The position numbers and the translations under genes are program-made. From Streptomyces sp. NBC_01478 (lineage in GTDB: Bacteria; Actinomycetota; Actinomycetes; Streptomycetales; Streptomycetaceae), in contig NZ_CP109444.1 of the NCBI RefSeq assembly GCF_036227225.1, positions 2,232,001-2,296,000 of the forward strand: DNA of 64,000 bases, written 5' to 3'. Below the pieces are notes generated by a model. It was not told the origin of the DNA, searched no databases, and was given only the letters and a program-made list of their open reading frames with translations. Every line of letters begins with the position of its first letter. The first letter of the stretch is position 1. Positions 50,066-59,093 of the stretch are shown here, in pieces.

Positions 50066-50746
50066 GTGACCGAGCAGCCCTCCTACCTCACCGCGATCCG
50101 GGAGTCGTACGACACCGTCGCCGCCGACTACGCCCAACTCGTCAAGGAACCGGCCGAGTTGGACCCGATCTCCCGCGCGACGCTGGCCGCGTTCGCCGAG
50201 ACCGTGCGGGCCTCCGACCTGGGGCCGGTGGCGGATCTGGGGTGCGGGCCCGGCAAGGTCACGGCGTATCTGGCAGGGCTCGGGGTGCCGGTCTTCGGCA
50301 TCGATCTCTCCCCGAGGATGATCGAACTGGCCCGCCGCGCCCACCCGGGCCTGACCTTCACCGTGGGCTCGATGACAGCGGCGCCGATCGGGGACGACGA
50401 GCTCGGCGGCATCCTCGCCTACTACTCCACGCACCACACCCCGCCGGACCAACTGCCGGTCGTCTTCGCGGAGTTCCACCGCACCCTCGCTCCCGGCGGC
50501 CATCTGATGCTGGCCGGTCACGTGGGAGAGGGCCAACTCCGGCGCCCGACACAGGCGTACAGCGGCCACCCCGTCTCCTACGAGTCCCACCTGCTCCCAC
50601 CGGACCGGATCGCCGAGCTGCTCGCCCGGGCCGGACTCACGCTCACCGGCCGGCTGATCCAGGAGCCGGTCGAGGGAGCGAAGCGGACCTACGCCACCTT
50701 CCTGGCCCGGAAGCCGGAACGCCCCGCCGGCACATCGGTCCACTGA
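50066..50746 (+). CDS. Class I SAM-dependent methyltransferase
   Basis: A 226-residue enzyme with motif I VADLGCGPGKVTAYL, motif II VFGIDLSPRMIELAR and LAPGGHLMLAGHV. Small-molecule methyltransferase of unknown substrate. GTG 50066 is chosen because TACACT (50053-50058) predicts the transcript start there; ATG 50018 is an alternative that would overlap the upstream gene. Confidence 0.92.
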   Translation: MTEQPSYLTAIRESYDTVAADYAQLVKEPAELDPISRATLAAFAETVRASDLGPVADLGCGPGKVTAYLAGLGVPVFGIDLSPRMIELARRAHPGLTFTVGSMTAAPIGDDELGGILAYYSTHHTPPDQLPVVFAEFHRTLAPGGHLMLAGHVGEGQLRRPTQAYSGHPVSYESHLLPPDRIAELLARAGLTLTGRLIQEPVEGAKRTYATFLARKPERPAGTSVH

Positions 50747-50759
50747 CCCCGAATTGGCC

Positions 50760-50790
50760 TTGGTCCGCGGCTCCACGCACCCTCTAGCGT
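50760..50790 (+). promoter_or_regulatory. Promoter of the PhzF gene
   Basis: TTGGTC (50760-50765) and TAGCGT (50785-50790), spacing 19. Start expected at the ATG 50797. Confidence 0.5.
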
Positions 50791-50796
50791 CACGGC

Positions 50797-51609
50797 ATGA
50801 GGATTCGCATCGTCGACGCGTTCACCGACCGCCCCTTCGCCGGCAATCCGGCCGGGGTGGTGCTTCTCGACGCCTTCCCGGCGGACGACGACTGGCTGCA
50901 GAAGGTCGCGATGGAGGTCAATCACGCCGAGACCGCCTTCGCGCACCAACTGCCCGAAGGCGGGGACGCCGACTGGGCGTTGCGGTGGTTCACGCCGGCG
51001 ACCGAGGTCGCGCTGTGCGGGCACGCGACCCTCGCCACCGCCCATGTGCTGCACACCACCGGCGCCCACGAAGGGCCCGTCCGGTTCGCCACGCGGAGCG
51101 GTGTGCTCATCGCCACGCCGGCCGAGGACGGGTCGATCACCCTCGACTTCCCGACCGCCCCGCTCACCGCCGTCACGATCCCGGACGGGGTCGCCGAAGC
51201 CCTGGGCGCCGAGCCGCTCACGGCCTTCGACACCGGCCCGAACATCGGCGACCTTCTCGTCGAACTCGCCGACGAGAAGACGGTCGTGGGCCTGGCCCCC
51301 GATCACAAGGCCCTCGCCGCCCACTCCGAGCGCGGCATCATCGCCACCGCGCGGGCCGAAGACCCCACCCGGGGCTACGACTTCGTGTCCCGCTGCTTCT
51401 TCCCGAACGTCGGCATCGACGAGGACCCGGTCACCGGCAGCGCGCACACGGCGCTGGCTCCCTACTGGTCCGAGCGGCTCGGGAACGCGGTCCTCACCGG
51501 GCTGCAGGCCTCGCCCCGCTCCGGGCTCGTGCGTACCGAACTCCGGGGCGGGCGGACCCTGTTGACCGGGCGGGCGGTCACGGTCGTCGACGGCGAGTTG
51601 CTCGCCTGA
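50797..51609 (+). CDS. PhzF-family isomerase
   Basis: A 270-residue PhzF-fold protein: IVDAFTDRPFAGNPAGVVLLD, NHAETAFAH with the catalytic Glu, RWFTPATEVALCGHATLATAHVL, and DEDPVTGSAHTALAPYW. The family isomerises phenazine precursors and others; no phenazine genes here. Probably leaderless. Confidence 0.95.
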   Translation: MRIRIVDAFTDRPFAGNPAGVVLLDAFPADDDWLQKVAMEVNHAETAFAHQLPEGGDADWALRWFTPATEVALCGHATLATAHVLHTTGAHEGPVRFATRSGVLIATPAEDGSITLDFPTAPLTAVTIPDGVAEALGAEPLTAFDTGPNIGDLLVELADEKTVVGLAPDHKALAAHSERGIIATARAEDPTRGYDFVSRCFFPNVGIDEDPVTGSAHTALAPYWSERLGNAVLTGLQASPRSGLVRTELRGGRTLLTGRAVTVVDGELLA

Positions 51610-51637
51610 GCCGCAACGGACCCGCCCCTCCCGGGAC

Positions 51638-52432
51638 TTACGCCGTCGGCAGCCAGCCGACCTTCCCCGCCAGCAGCGCATAGCCGACGAACGCCCCGAT
51701 GTCGAGCAGGGAATGCGCCACCACCAGGGGACCCACGCGGCCCCAACGGCGGTACAGGTAGACGAAGACCACGCCCATCACCATGTTGCCGACGAAGCCG
51801 CCGATGCCCTGGTAGAGGTGGTAGCTACCGCGCAGTACGGAACTGGCCACCAGCGCGGTGCCCGGCGTCCAGCCCAACTGGCCCAGCCTGCGCAGCAGAT
51901 AGCCCACCACGATCACTTCTTCGAGGATCGCGTTCTGCATCGCGGAGAGGATCAGGACCGGGTACTTCCACCAGACGTCGGGCAGCGCCTCCGGCACCAC
52001 CGTGAGGTTGAAGCCGAGGCCGCGGGCGGACAGGTAGAAAGCGATGCCGGTGCTGCCGATGACCGCCGCGATCGCAGCCCCGCGTCCCAGGTCGGGCCAG
52101 GGCCGGGTGCGGTCGAAGCCGATCGTGCGCAGGCTCTCGCCCTCCCGCAGGAGGAAGTGCGCGACGAGCGCGACGGGGACGAGTGCCGACGCGATCCCGA
52201 ACAACTGCCAGGCGAGATCCAGCCAGGGACGGCCCGGCGCGGCAGAGGCGTTGAGGGTGGCGGCCTGATCCTTGAGGCCGCCCGGTTTCGTGACCGATCC
52301 GACAAAACTGATCAGGGCGGACACACCGCTCGCACCGAGCGAAAGCCCCAGAACGAGCAGTGCCTCGGACCGGAGAATCCGCCGTGTGGGCCGCTCCAGC
52401 GGAAAAGTTTCGGCCACCTGCCCTGCCTCCAC
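51638..52432 (-). CDS. CPBP-family intramembrane metalloprotease
   Basis: A 264-residue membrane protein with about seven TM segments and the CPBP motifs: Glu-Glu and Arg in AILEEVIVVGYLLRRL, His in SSVLRGSYHLYQG and HSLLDI. Members cleave or modify peptides in the membrane and provide bacteriocin immunity. GTG 52432. Divergent from the VWA gene. Confidence 0.92.
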   Translation of the reverse strand: MEAGQVAETFPLERPTRRILRSEALLVLGLSLGASGVSALISFVGSVTKPGGLKDQAATLNASAAPGRPWLDLAWQLFGIASALVPVALVAHFLLREGESLRTIGFDRTRPWPDLGRGAAIAAVIGSTGIAFYLSARGLGFNLTVVPEALPDVWWKYPVLILSAMQNAILEEVIVVGYLLRRLGQLGWTPGTALVASSVLRGSYHLYQGIGGFVGNMVMGVVFVYLYRRWGRVGPLVVAHSLLDIGAFVGYALLAGKVGWLPTA

Positions 52433-52577
52433 CTGCGCACCTGCCTTCAGTTCGGAATTCCCGCCTCATGCCCATCTTCGTCCCGCTAGGGTCTCGAAAG
52501 AACTTACGAAGATCGTGCTCGACAGGCCGTTGGGGGAGACGGTGGCACGAGGTTCAACAGGGAGGGGCACCACCGTC

Positions 52578-54365
52578 ATGGGACGTCACAGCTTGCCCGA
52601 TCAGGACCGGGCGGGCGGCAGCGACCCCCGTCCTCGCGCGCGCCGCCGTACGGTGGCCATCGCCACGGTCCTCGTGCTGACCATCGCCGGCGGTACCGCC
52701 GTGGCGGTGCAGAGCGGGTTGCTCTCCTTCGGCTCCTCCTGCCGCAAGGACGCGGTACGGCTGAAGCTCGCCGCCTCCCCCGATCTGGCTCCCGCCCTGC
52801 GCGCGGCGGCCGGACAGGCCCGTGACCAGGGCATCACGTCCGACGGGCAGTGTCTGAACATCTCGGTGACCGCCCAGGAGTCGTACAAGTTCGCGGACAC
52901 GCTCAAGGCGGGCAAGCACCCGGACGCACAGGTTTGGGTGCCCGACTCGGAGCTGTGGGTGAACGAGGTCTCGTCGGCCGCCGACAGCGCTGCCACGGAG
53001 GTGACCCCCGCGGGCAACGTGGCCTCCACGCCGGTCGGTGTGGCGATGGTCCCGGCCGCCGCGAAATCGCTGGGATGGCCGCAGAAGACGTACACCTGGC
53101 TGGATCTGGCCGGGGCCACCCTGACGGACGACTCGCTGAAGCTGGGCGCGGCCGATCCGGCGCGCAGCGCGACGGGGCTGCTGGCGCTGACGCAGTTGAG
53201 CACGGCCGCGGCGAAGGTCAAGGGCGGGGCCACGCAGGCGGCGGCGATGATGAAGACGTTGTCGCAGCGGATCTCGGACACCGACGGTCAGGTGCTGGAC
53301 ACCCTGCCGCGCGACTCCTCGGGCACCGAGCAGGGCAATCCGAAGCGCAACCAGGCGCTGGTGCTGAGCGAGCAGTCGGCGTTCGCGTACAACGCGTCGG
53401 CCGACGGCGGCGGGAGCCTGGACCTGTTCTATCCGAAGGACGGCTCCCCTCGGCTCGACTATCCGTACAACCTCGTCGACCAGGAGCGGCTGACGACCGA
53501 CCAGAGCCGGGCCGCGATCCGGTTCCTGACCTATCTGGGCCAACCCGCGCAGCAGAAGCTCCTGGAGAAGTACGGCTTCCGCACGGACGACGAGTCCGCG
53601 CCGAAGGCCGTCGTCGCCCAGGCCGGCGGCAGCAGCCCGCAGCCGTACGCCGTGGCGGCGGCCGAGCCCGCCTCCGACGCGGCGCTCCAAGAGGCCCTGG
53701 GCACCTGGACGATCACGGTGCAGAGCGCGCGGATCACCACGGTCGTCGACGCGTCCGCCTCGATGTCGGAGAAGGTGCCGGGGACCGGCCAGTCGCGCAT
53801 GGATGTCACGAAGGCCTCGCTGCTGCAGGCACTGGCCACGTTCACGCCCGAGGACGAGATCGGGCTGTGGGAGTTCTCGACGAAGCTCGACGGCAACAAG
53901 GACTACCGCGTCCTGGTGCCGACCGAGCGGCTCGGCGACCGCAAGGGCGACGGCACCCAACGGGACGCCCTGTCAGCGGCGTTCGGCTCGCTGAAGCCGG
54001 TGCCGGGCGGGGCGACCGGGCTCTACGACACCACGCTCGCCGCGTACAGGGCGGCCACGTCCTCTTATGTGAAAGGGAAGTTCAACGCGTTGGTCATCCT
54101 GACCGACGGGGTCAATCAGGACCCGGGCAGCATCTCCCGCACCGCCCTCGTCAGGCAGTTGAAGCAACTCGCCAGCCCTGAAAGGCCGGTGCCCCTCATC
54201 ATGATCGCGGTGGGCCCGGAGGCCGACAAGGAGGAGGCCCGGCAGATCGCCGAGGCGACCGGCGGCTCGGGCCACGAGGTGAGCGACCCGGCACAGATCC
54301 AGTCGGTGATCCTCCAGGCCATCGTGGCCGCGGGCGCGTCGGGTGCGTCCGCCAACGCGGGCTGA
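52578..54365 (+). CDS. Surface protein: substrate-binding-like domain plus VWA domain
   Basis: A 595-residue protein. One N-terminal TM anchor (about 25-47) precedes a periplasmic-binding-like domain (about 60-365; PDAQVWVPDSELWVNEV and GTEQGNPKRNQALVLSEQ) and a VWA domain whose MIDAS is DASAS at residue 391, with later TG and TDG motifs. Such proteins are known in actinobacteria and may bind metal-dependent ligands. ATG 52578 follows GGAGGGG. Confidence 0.92.
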   Translation: MGRHSLPDQDRAGGSDPRPRARRRTVAIATVLVLTIAGGTAVAVQSGLLSFGSSCRKDAVRLKLAASPDLAPALRAAAGQARDQGITSDGQCLNISVTAQESYKFADTLKAGKHPDAQVWVPDSELWVNEVSSAADSAATEVTPAGNVASTPVGVAMVPAAAKSLGWPQKTYTWLDLAGATLTDDSLKLGAADPARSATGLLALTQLSTAAAKVKGGATQAAAMMKTLSQRISDTDGQVLDTLPRDSSGTEQGNPKRNQALVLSEQSAFAYNASADGGGSLDLFYPKDGSPRLDYPYNLVDQERLTTDQSRAAIRFLTYLGQPAQQKLLEKYGFRTDDESAPKAVVAQAGGSSPQPYAVAAAEPASDAALQEALGTWTITVQSARITTVVDASASMSEKVPGTGQSRMDVTKASLLQALATFTPEDEIGLWEFSTKLDGNKDYRVLVPTERLGDRKGDGTQRDALSAAFGSLKPVPGGATGLYDTTLAAYRAATSSYVKGKFNALVILTDGVNQDPGSISRTALVRQLKQLASPERPVPLIMIAVGPEADKEEARQIAEATGGSGHEVSDPAQIQSVILQAIVAAGASGASANAG

Positions 54366-54396
54366 AACAGGGTCAGTTCACCCCACCCCCCACGCC

Positions 54397-55908
54397 TCAC
54401 CCCAGCGGCTCCGGCAGCCCCACCGGCCAGGTGTGGACCGGCTCCCCGAGGTGCATCAGCTCGCTGTAGCGGCGAGTGGTGGCGGCCAGCGCGGCTTCCC
54501 TCGTGTGGCCCTGTTCCAGTGCGCGGTGGAACGTGGCGGACTGCCAGGTCGCGCCGTTGGCCCGGCGCCGGCAGCGTTCGTCGATCACGCCCAAGTACAG
54601 GTCCCGGTCGGCCGGTTCGACCCCCCACGCGTCCAGACCGGCCTCCGCGAGCGGCAGCAGTTCGTCGCGTACGAGGGCCACCGCGTCGATCTCGTTGGTG
54701 CCGCCGAGCCGCCCGCGCCGGGGCCAGAGAAGGCGGGCGTCGATGCCGTGGCGGCATGCGGTGTCGAAGTTGGCGGCCGCCGCCTCGAAGGGCAGCCGGG
54801 TCCACACCGGCCGCGACTCCTCGGCGAGGGCGCGGACGACGCCGTAGTAGAAGGCGGTGTTGGCGATGACGTCGGTGACGGTGGGGCCGGCCGGCAGGAC
54901 GCGGTTCTCGACGCGGAGGTGCGGGACGCCGTCGGCGATGCCGTAGACCGGGCGGTTCCAGCGGTACACCGTGCCGTTGTGCAGGACGAGTTCGGCGAGG
55001 GTGGGGATGCCGCCGGCGTCGAGCACGTCGAGGGGTTCCTCGTCGTCGTGGATGGGGAGCAGGGGCGGGAAGTAGCGCAGGTTCTCCTCGAAGAGCTCGT
55101 ACGCCGAGGTGACCCAGCGCTCGCCGAACCAGGTGCGGGGGCGGACGCCCTGGGCCTGGAGTTCGGGCGGGCGGGTGTCGGTGGCCTGCTGGAAGAGCGG
55201 GGGGCGGGACTCGTGCCACAGCTCACGGCCGAACAGGAAGGGCGAGTTGGCGCCCACGGCGACCTGGACGGCGGCGACGGCCTGGGCCGCGTTCCACACG
55301 TCCGCGAAGCGGTCGGGGGTGACCTGGAGGTGCAACTGCACGGAGGTGCAGGCGGCCTCGGGCGCGATGGAGCCCGAGGTGCACGTGAGGTGCTCGACGC
55401 CTTCGATGTCGAGGACGAAATCCTCGCCGCGGGCGGCCACGATCTGATCGTTCAGCAGGGTGTAGCGGTCGACCGCGGAGAGGTTGGAGGAGACCAGGTC
55501 GTCCCGGTCGAGTGTCGGCAGAATGCCGATCATCAGTATTCCGGCGTCGACCTCGCCGGCTTTCCGGTGGGCATATGCCAGTGACGTGCGGATCTCCTCG
55601 GCTAGCCGGTCGAATACCCGGCCGTCCAATCGATGTGGGGCAATGTTGACTTCCAGATTGAACATGGCGAGTTCTGTTTGGAAATCTCGGCTCGCGATGC
55701 GTTCCAGTACTTGCCCATTCAGCATTTTCGGCATGCCGTCGGAGCCGACGAGGTTCAGTTCGATCTCCAGCCCCATGAGGTTCCTGGGGCGGTCGAACCG
55801 CTTCTCGGCCAGCAGCCGCTCCAGTCCCGTCAGACAGCGCCGCAGCTTGGCGCGGTAGCGTTGCCGGTCGGCCAGTTCGAACGGCCCTGCCACGACCTTC
55901 TCACCCAT
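54397..55908 (-). CDS. Glutamate-cysteine ligase family (GCS2) protein
   Basis: A 503-residue ATP-dependent carboxylate-amine ligase: N-terminal LMGLEIELNLVG with paired Glu, MFNLEVNIAPHRLDG, TSVQLHLQVTPD and FEAAAANFDTACRHGIDARL. Streptomycetes make mycothiol, not glutathione, so the product may be another gamma-glutamyl compound. ATG 55908. Confidence 0.9.
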   Translation of the reverse strand: MGEKVVAGPFELADRQRYRAKLRRCLTGLERLLAEKRFDRPRNLMGLEIELNLVGSDGMPKMLNGQVLERIASRDFQTELAMFNLEVNIAPHRLDGRVFDRLAEEIRTSLAYAHRKAGEVDAGILMIGILPTLDRDDLVSSNLSAVDRYTLLNDQIVAARGEDFVLDIEGVEHLTCTSGSIAPEAACTSVQLHLQVTPDRFADVWNAAQAVAAVQVAVGANSPFLFGRELWHESRPPLFQQATDTRPPELQAQGVRPRTWFGERWVTSAYELFEENLRYFPPLLPIHDDEEPLDVLDAGGIPTLAELVLHNGTVYRWNRPVYGIADGVPHLRVENRVLPAGPTVTDVIANTAFYYGVVRALAEESRPVWTRLPFEAAAANFDTACRHGIDARLLWPRRGRLGGTNEIDAVALVRDELLPLAEAGLDAWGVEPADRDLYLGVIDERCRRRANGATWQSATFHRALEQGHTREAALAATTRRYSELMHLGEPVHTWPVGLPEPLG

Positions 55909-56432
55909 CGAAGCGTCACCTCCTCGTCCCTGGGTCAGGAAGGATGATGCCCAGACCTGGCGATCGATAACGTCCCCGTACCGGCCCGGGGCCAGCTACT
56001 CTGGTCGGACGTGACCCGCGGCACATTCGCGAGGCATGCGGCACATGCAGTTCCGTCCGCAATGAAGACCTCGTGAAAAACGCCGACGACAATTGGCCGA
56101 CCCCATCGGAGACATATCCCGAGGTCATCGCCGCGGAGCCGGTTCGGAACCGGGATGATTCCCGTGAATCCCTGGCCGAATAGGCCCTTGTTGTTCATAC
56201 GGGAAACGGTTAGATGAAACATCGTCTGAACACGTGTCGTATAAACTCCGCGAACAAGGCAGAAGGTTGGCGCCCACGGTCCCGGAACCTGCCGTCGAGG
56301 TGACGTGCGGCAGGCCCTACCCATGTGCACGGAACCCGGCCCCGGCCTCCCTGACCCCGAGAGCTGACAGCGCCGTCCGCCCCCGCCCCGCCCTCGTGCC
56401 ACCAGTGCCTGTCGAATGAGAGGCGACCCACC
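55909..56432. other. Long AT-richer intergenic region with possible micro-ORFs
   Basis: These 524 bases are AT-richer than neighbours. TACTCT at 55997 precedes a GTG at 56011 (21 residues), whose stop overlaps another GTG at 56073. TTGTTG (56188) and TAGATG (56211), 17 bases apart, may drive the next gene. ACACGTGT (56227-56246 region) is palindromic. Confidence 0.45.
56073..56183 (+). CDS. Candidate 36-residue acidic peptide
   Basis: A GTG-initiated frame (VKNADDNWPTPSETYPEV start) ending TAG 56183. GTGA overlap with a preceding 21-codon frame suggests coupling. Codon bias is weak and no strong ribosome binding site exists; low confidence. Confidence 0.2.
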   Translation: MKNADDNWPTPSETYPEVIAAEPVRNRDDSRESLAE

Positions 56433-57017
56433 ATGCCGCTGCATGTCCCCCCGGCTCCCGCGCCCGCCCTGCGCTCCGTTCTCACGGCACTCGGTTCCCC
56501 CACCGCAGTCCGCGAGGCCCGAACCCCGTCCCTGCGCGCGGCCCAGGGGCCGGCAACACCCGAACTCCCGCTGCCCCTCCATGTGTTGGAGCGCGTCACC
56601 GCGGAGGGGACGGCGGTCACCCGGCTGGCCGGGTGGCGTTTCCTGATCCGCTGCGGTGACCGCGCGGTGGCCGCGGCCGAGACCATGCTGACCCCCGACG
56701 GCTGGGCGTTCTCGCACTTCTTCGAGGGCCCGTACATCGCCTCCACCGAGCGCGCGCTGCGCCAGGCCGAGAACATGAAGGGCGCCCACCAGCCGCGCCT
56801 CCTCTCCGTGCCCGGCCTCTACATGCTGACACTCTGGCTGCACGGCGACCCCACCGCGGACGGCGCCGACGGCCACCCCGTCGCGTCCGATCTGCTGGTC
56901 CCGCTGGCCCCGGCACCGCCCGGCATCGCGGCCCACCGACCGCACCGGGTCGCCGAGTTGCTGCCGCTGCTGACCCATCGGGTGACTCCCGCGCCGCTGC
57001 TCGGTTCGCCCGCCTGA
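56433..57017 (+). CDS. Conserved protein of unknown function
   Basis: A 194-residue protein with Pro-rich ends and a central conserved core (RLAGWRFLIRCGDRAVAAAE, then WAFSHFFEGPYIASTERAL). I do not recognise the family, but codon bias is strong. ATG 56433 with GAGAGG upstream. Confidence 0.8.
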   Translation: MPLHVPPAPAPALRSVLTALGSPTAVREARTPSLRAAQGPATPELPLPLHVLERVTAEGTAVTRLAGWRFLIRCGDRAVAAAETMLTPDGWAFSHFFEGPYIASTERALRQAENMKGAHQPRLLSVPGLYMLTLWLHGDPTADGADGHPVASDLLVPLAPAPPGIAAHRPHRVAELLPLLTHRVTPAPLLGSPA

Positions 57018-57104
57018 CTTTCCCTCGCCGTCACTCTCGTACCCCGTCACCGAATTCCCGGCGGCGGGGTACGATCGCGTTTCCGGCCCTTTCACGCTCG
57101 TAAC

Positions 57105-57136
57105 GCTCGTCCGAGCACGAAATAGCTCGTACGAGC
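57105..57136. promoter_or_regulatory. Two phased palindromes before the DUF5999 gene
   Basis: GCTCGTCCGAGC (57105-57116) and GCTCGTACGAGC (57125-57136) are spaced 20 bases apart start to start, two helical turns; the second is a perfect 12-base palindrome. A third GCTCG lies at 57096. Confidence 0.6.
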
Positions 57137-57270
57137 CGGGAATTGGGATGAACCGTCCGCGCGGGTGATGCGTCTTGAACCTGTGAGAAGCGGTGCTGCT
57201 AAATCCCTGCGGATTGACGTCCATGGGGCAACACTGGGTTCGGACCGACTCAACACCACGGGGGACGGAC

Positions 57271-57492
57271 ATGACCACAACAGAGCGAGAGATCCCACCA
57301 ATGTGCAAGCACCAGCCACCGTGTCCCACAGCCGAATCCGCCGACCGGGAGTCCGCCCGCCTCATGGCGCACCACCCGGAACAGGGCTGGAGCCTGCTGT
57401 GCAATGGCGTTCTCCTGTTCGAGGACACCGGTGAGCTCCTGCCCGACGGCCAGATCATCGCCCCACACCGTCAGGTGATGACTGCCGCTTGA
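57271..57492 (+). CDS. DUF5999-family small protein
   Basis: A 73-residue protein: CKHQPPCPTAESADRES, then HHPEQGWSLLCNGVLLFEDT. The Cys/His pattern (CKHQPPC, LLC) is a possible metal site. Start ATG 57271 (GGGGGAC upstream); ATG 57301 is alternative, as many members begin MC-HQPPCP. Confidence 0.9.
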   Translation: MTTTEREIPPMCKHQPPCPTAESADRESARLMAHHPEQGWSLLCNGVLLFEDTGELLPDGQIIAPHRQVMTAA

Positions 57493-57509
57493 GCATTTCA
57501 AGAACATGA

Positions 57510-57545
57510 GGGGCCGGCCGCACACACGAGGTGCGCACCGGCCCC
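57510..57545. terminator. Bidirectional terminator between DUF5999 and GH43 genes
   Basis: GGGGCCGG (57510) and CCGGCCCC (57538) pair, with inner GCAC/GTGC, between convergent genes. Confidence 0.7.
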
Positions 57546-57560
57546 GACGCATTTCCGGGG

Positions 57561-59036
57561 TCAATCACCCTCCGTAGTCGGCCGCTTTCCCAGCGCCTCC
57601 TCATAGTCGAACCAGTCGAAGTCCGCCTCACCCTCGGCGACATACATGCCGATCACCCGTCCGGTGAATCCCCCCGCCACCTGCGTGGACAGATAGCGTC
57701 CGTCCAACTTCGCCATTTCCACGGCACCTTGAGGGCCCTCCACCGAAAAGGCGAGGGTGTCGGGGCCGCGCGTGCCGACGCCCGCCGTACCGATGTCGAC
57801 GGCCAGAGTGACCGGCCCTGGCGGCACGGGTTGCTCCGCGACCGCCTGCCGCACCGGGCCGATCCGCGCCACCACACTCGCCACTCCCCCGGCGACCTCC
57901 ACGTCGTAGTGATGCGCCTCGTCCATGCGGACGGACAGGCCGGCGCGTCCGGAGCCGGGGTCGAGCCGGACCGTCGCGCGGCAGTCGGGGTGCTGCTGTC
58001 GGCGTCCGAGGAACACCCGACCCGCCTCACCGCGCAGCGTCAGCCAGCCCGGCCGCTCGGTCAGCGACCAACTGTCGTCCCGCCTGCCGCGCGGGGAGAT
58101 CCAGGAGGCGGCGAGGGTCGGGGCGTCGAAGTCGTCGCGTACCGGCGGGAGTTGGACGGGGTGCCAGGCCGCCGGAGCCGGGTGCCGTTCCTGTACGGGG
58201 CCGACCCGGGGCCAGCCGTCCACCCATTCCACCGGGGTCAGGAACGTCTCGCGGCCCAGGACGTGGAAGCCGGGGAACCAGCCCCGGGGGCGGGTGCCGA
58301 GCAGCACCATCCACCAGGTGCCGTCGGGGGCCGTGACCAGGTCGGCGTGGCCGGTGCTCTGGATGGGGAGGTCCGTGCTGCGGTGGGAGAGGATCGGGTT
58401 GGCAGGGGCCGGTTCGTAGGGGCCGCGCGGGGAGCGGGCGCGGGCGATCGAGACGCTGTGGCCGTGTGCGGTGCCGCCCTCGGCCACCATCAGGTACCAC
58501 CAGTCGCCGACGCGGTAGAGGTGCGGGGCCTCCGGGTGCTGGAGTCCCGTGCCGGACCAGACGGGGAGCGGGCCCTCCAGGAGCTTGCCGGTCGCCGGGT
58601 CGATACGGGCGACCTTCACCCCGGCCACCGCGCACCAGCAGGTGCCGTCGTCGTCCCAGGCCAGGTCGGGGTCGATGCCGGGCATGTCGACGAGTACCGG
58701 GTCCGACCAGGGGCCCTCGGGCCGGTCGGCGGTGACGAGGAAGTTGCCCTTGCCGCCCACGTCGGTGGTGATCAGGTGGAAGCGGCCGTCGTGGTGGCGG
58801 AGGGTCGGGGCGTAGATGCCCGCCGAGGCCGGGGTGTCGTCCGGCAGGTCCAACTGGCTTGGTCTGTCGAGTACGTTGCCGATCTGGCGCCAGTGCACCA
58901 GGTCCCGGCTGTGGAAGAGCGGGACCCCCGGGAAGTACTCGAAGCTGGAGCACGCGAGGTAGTAGTCCTCGCCGACCCGGCACACGCTGGGGTCGGGATG
59001 GAAGCCGCCGATGACAGGGTTGTCGTAGGTCCGCAT
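57561..59036 (-). CDS. GH43-family glycosidase (xylosidase/arabinofuranosidase)
   Basis: A 491-residue GH43 enzyme, no signal peptide, so intracellular. Catalytic residues: Asp in GGFHPDPSVCR, Asp in GIDPDLAWDDDG and Glu in QHPEAPHLYR. The C-terminal beta-sandwich (residue 330 on) is typical of GH43_11-like beta-xylosidases. A CGAA-N3-TTCG operator lies 31 bases upstream. Confidence 0.94.
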   Translation of the reverse strand: MRTYDNPVIGGFHPDPSVCRVGEDYYLACSSFEYFPGVPLFHSRDLVHWRQIGNVLDRPSQLDLPDDTPASAGIYAPTLRHHDGRFHLITTDVGGKGNFLVTADRPEGPWSDPVLVDMPGIDPDLAWDDDGTCWCAVAGVKVARIDPATGKLLEGPLPVWSGTGLQHPEAPHLYRVGDWWYLMVAEGGTAHGHSVSIARARSPRGPYEPAPANPILSHRSTDLPIQSTGHADLVTAPDGTWWMVLLGTRPRGWFPGFHVLGRETFLTPVEWVDGWPRVGPVQERHPAPAAWHPVQLPPVRDDFDAPTLAASWISPRGRRDDSWSLTERPGWLTLRGEAGRVFLGRRQQHPDCRATVRLDPGSGRAGLSVRMDEAHHYDVEVAGGVASVVARIGPVRQAVAEQPVPPGPVTLAVDIGTAGVGTRGPDTLAFSVEGPQGAVEMAKLDGRYLSTQVAGGFTGRVIGMYVAEGEADFDWFDYEEALGKRPTTEGD

Positions 59037-59066
59037 GTGTCCCCGCTTCTCCGTCCGGCCCGCCTT

Positions 59067-59077
59067 CGAAAGTTTCG
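59067..59077. promoter_or_regulatory. CGAA-N3-TTCG operator before the GH43 gene
   Basis: CGAAAGTTTCG is a palindrome of the type bound by LacI-family xylobiose repressors such as BxlR in streptomycetes. It overlaps TTCGAA at 59065-59070. Confidence 0.65.
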
Positions 59078-59093
59078 GGCCGATGGGCGAACA

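Noticed and set aside
50797-51609. Phenazine biosynthesis gene
   Set aside because: PhzF fold is widespread; no other phz genes are present.
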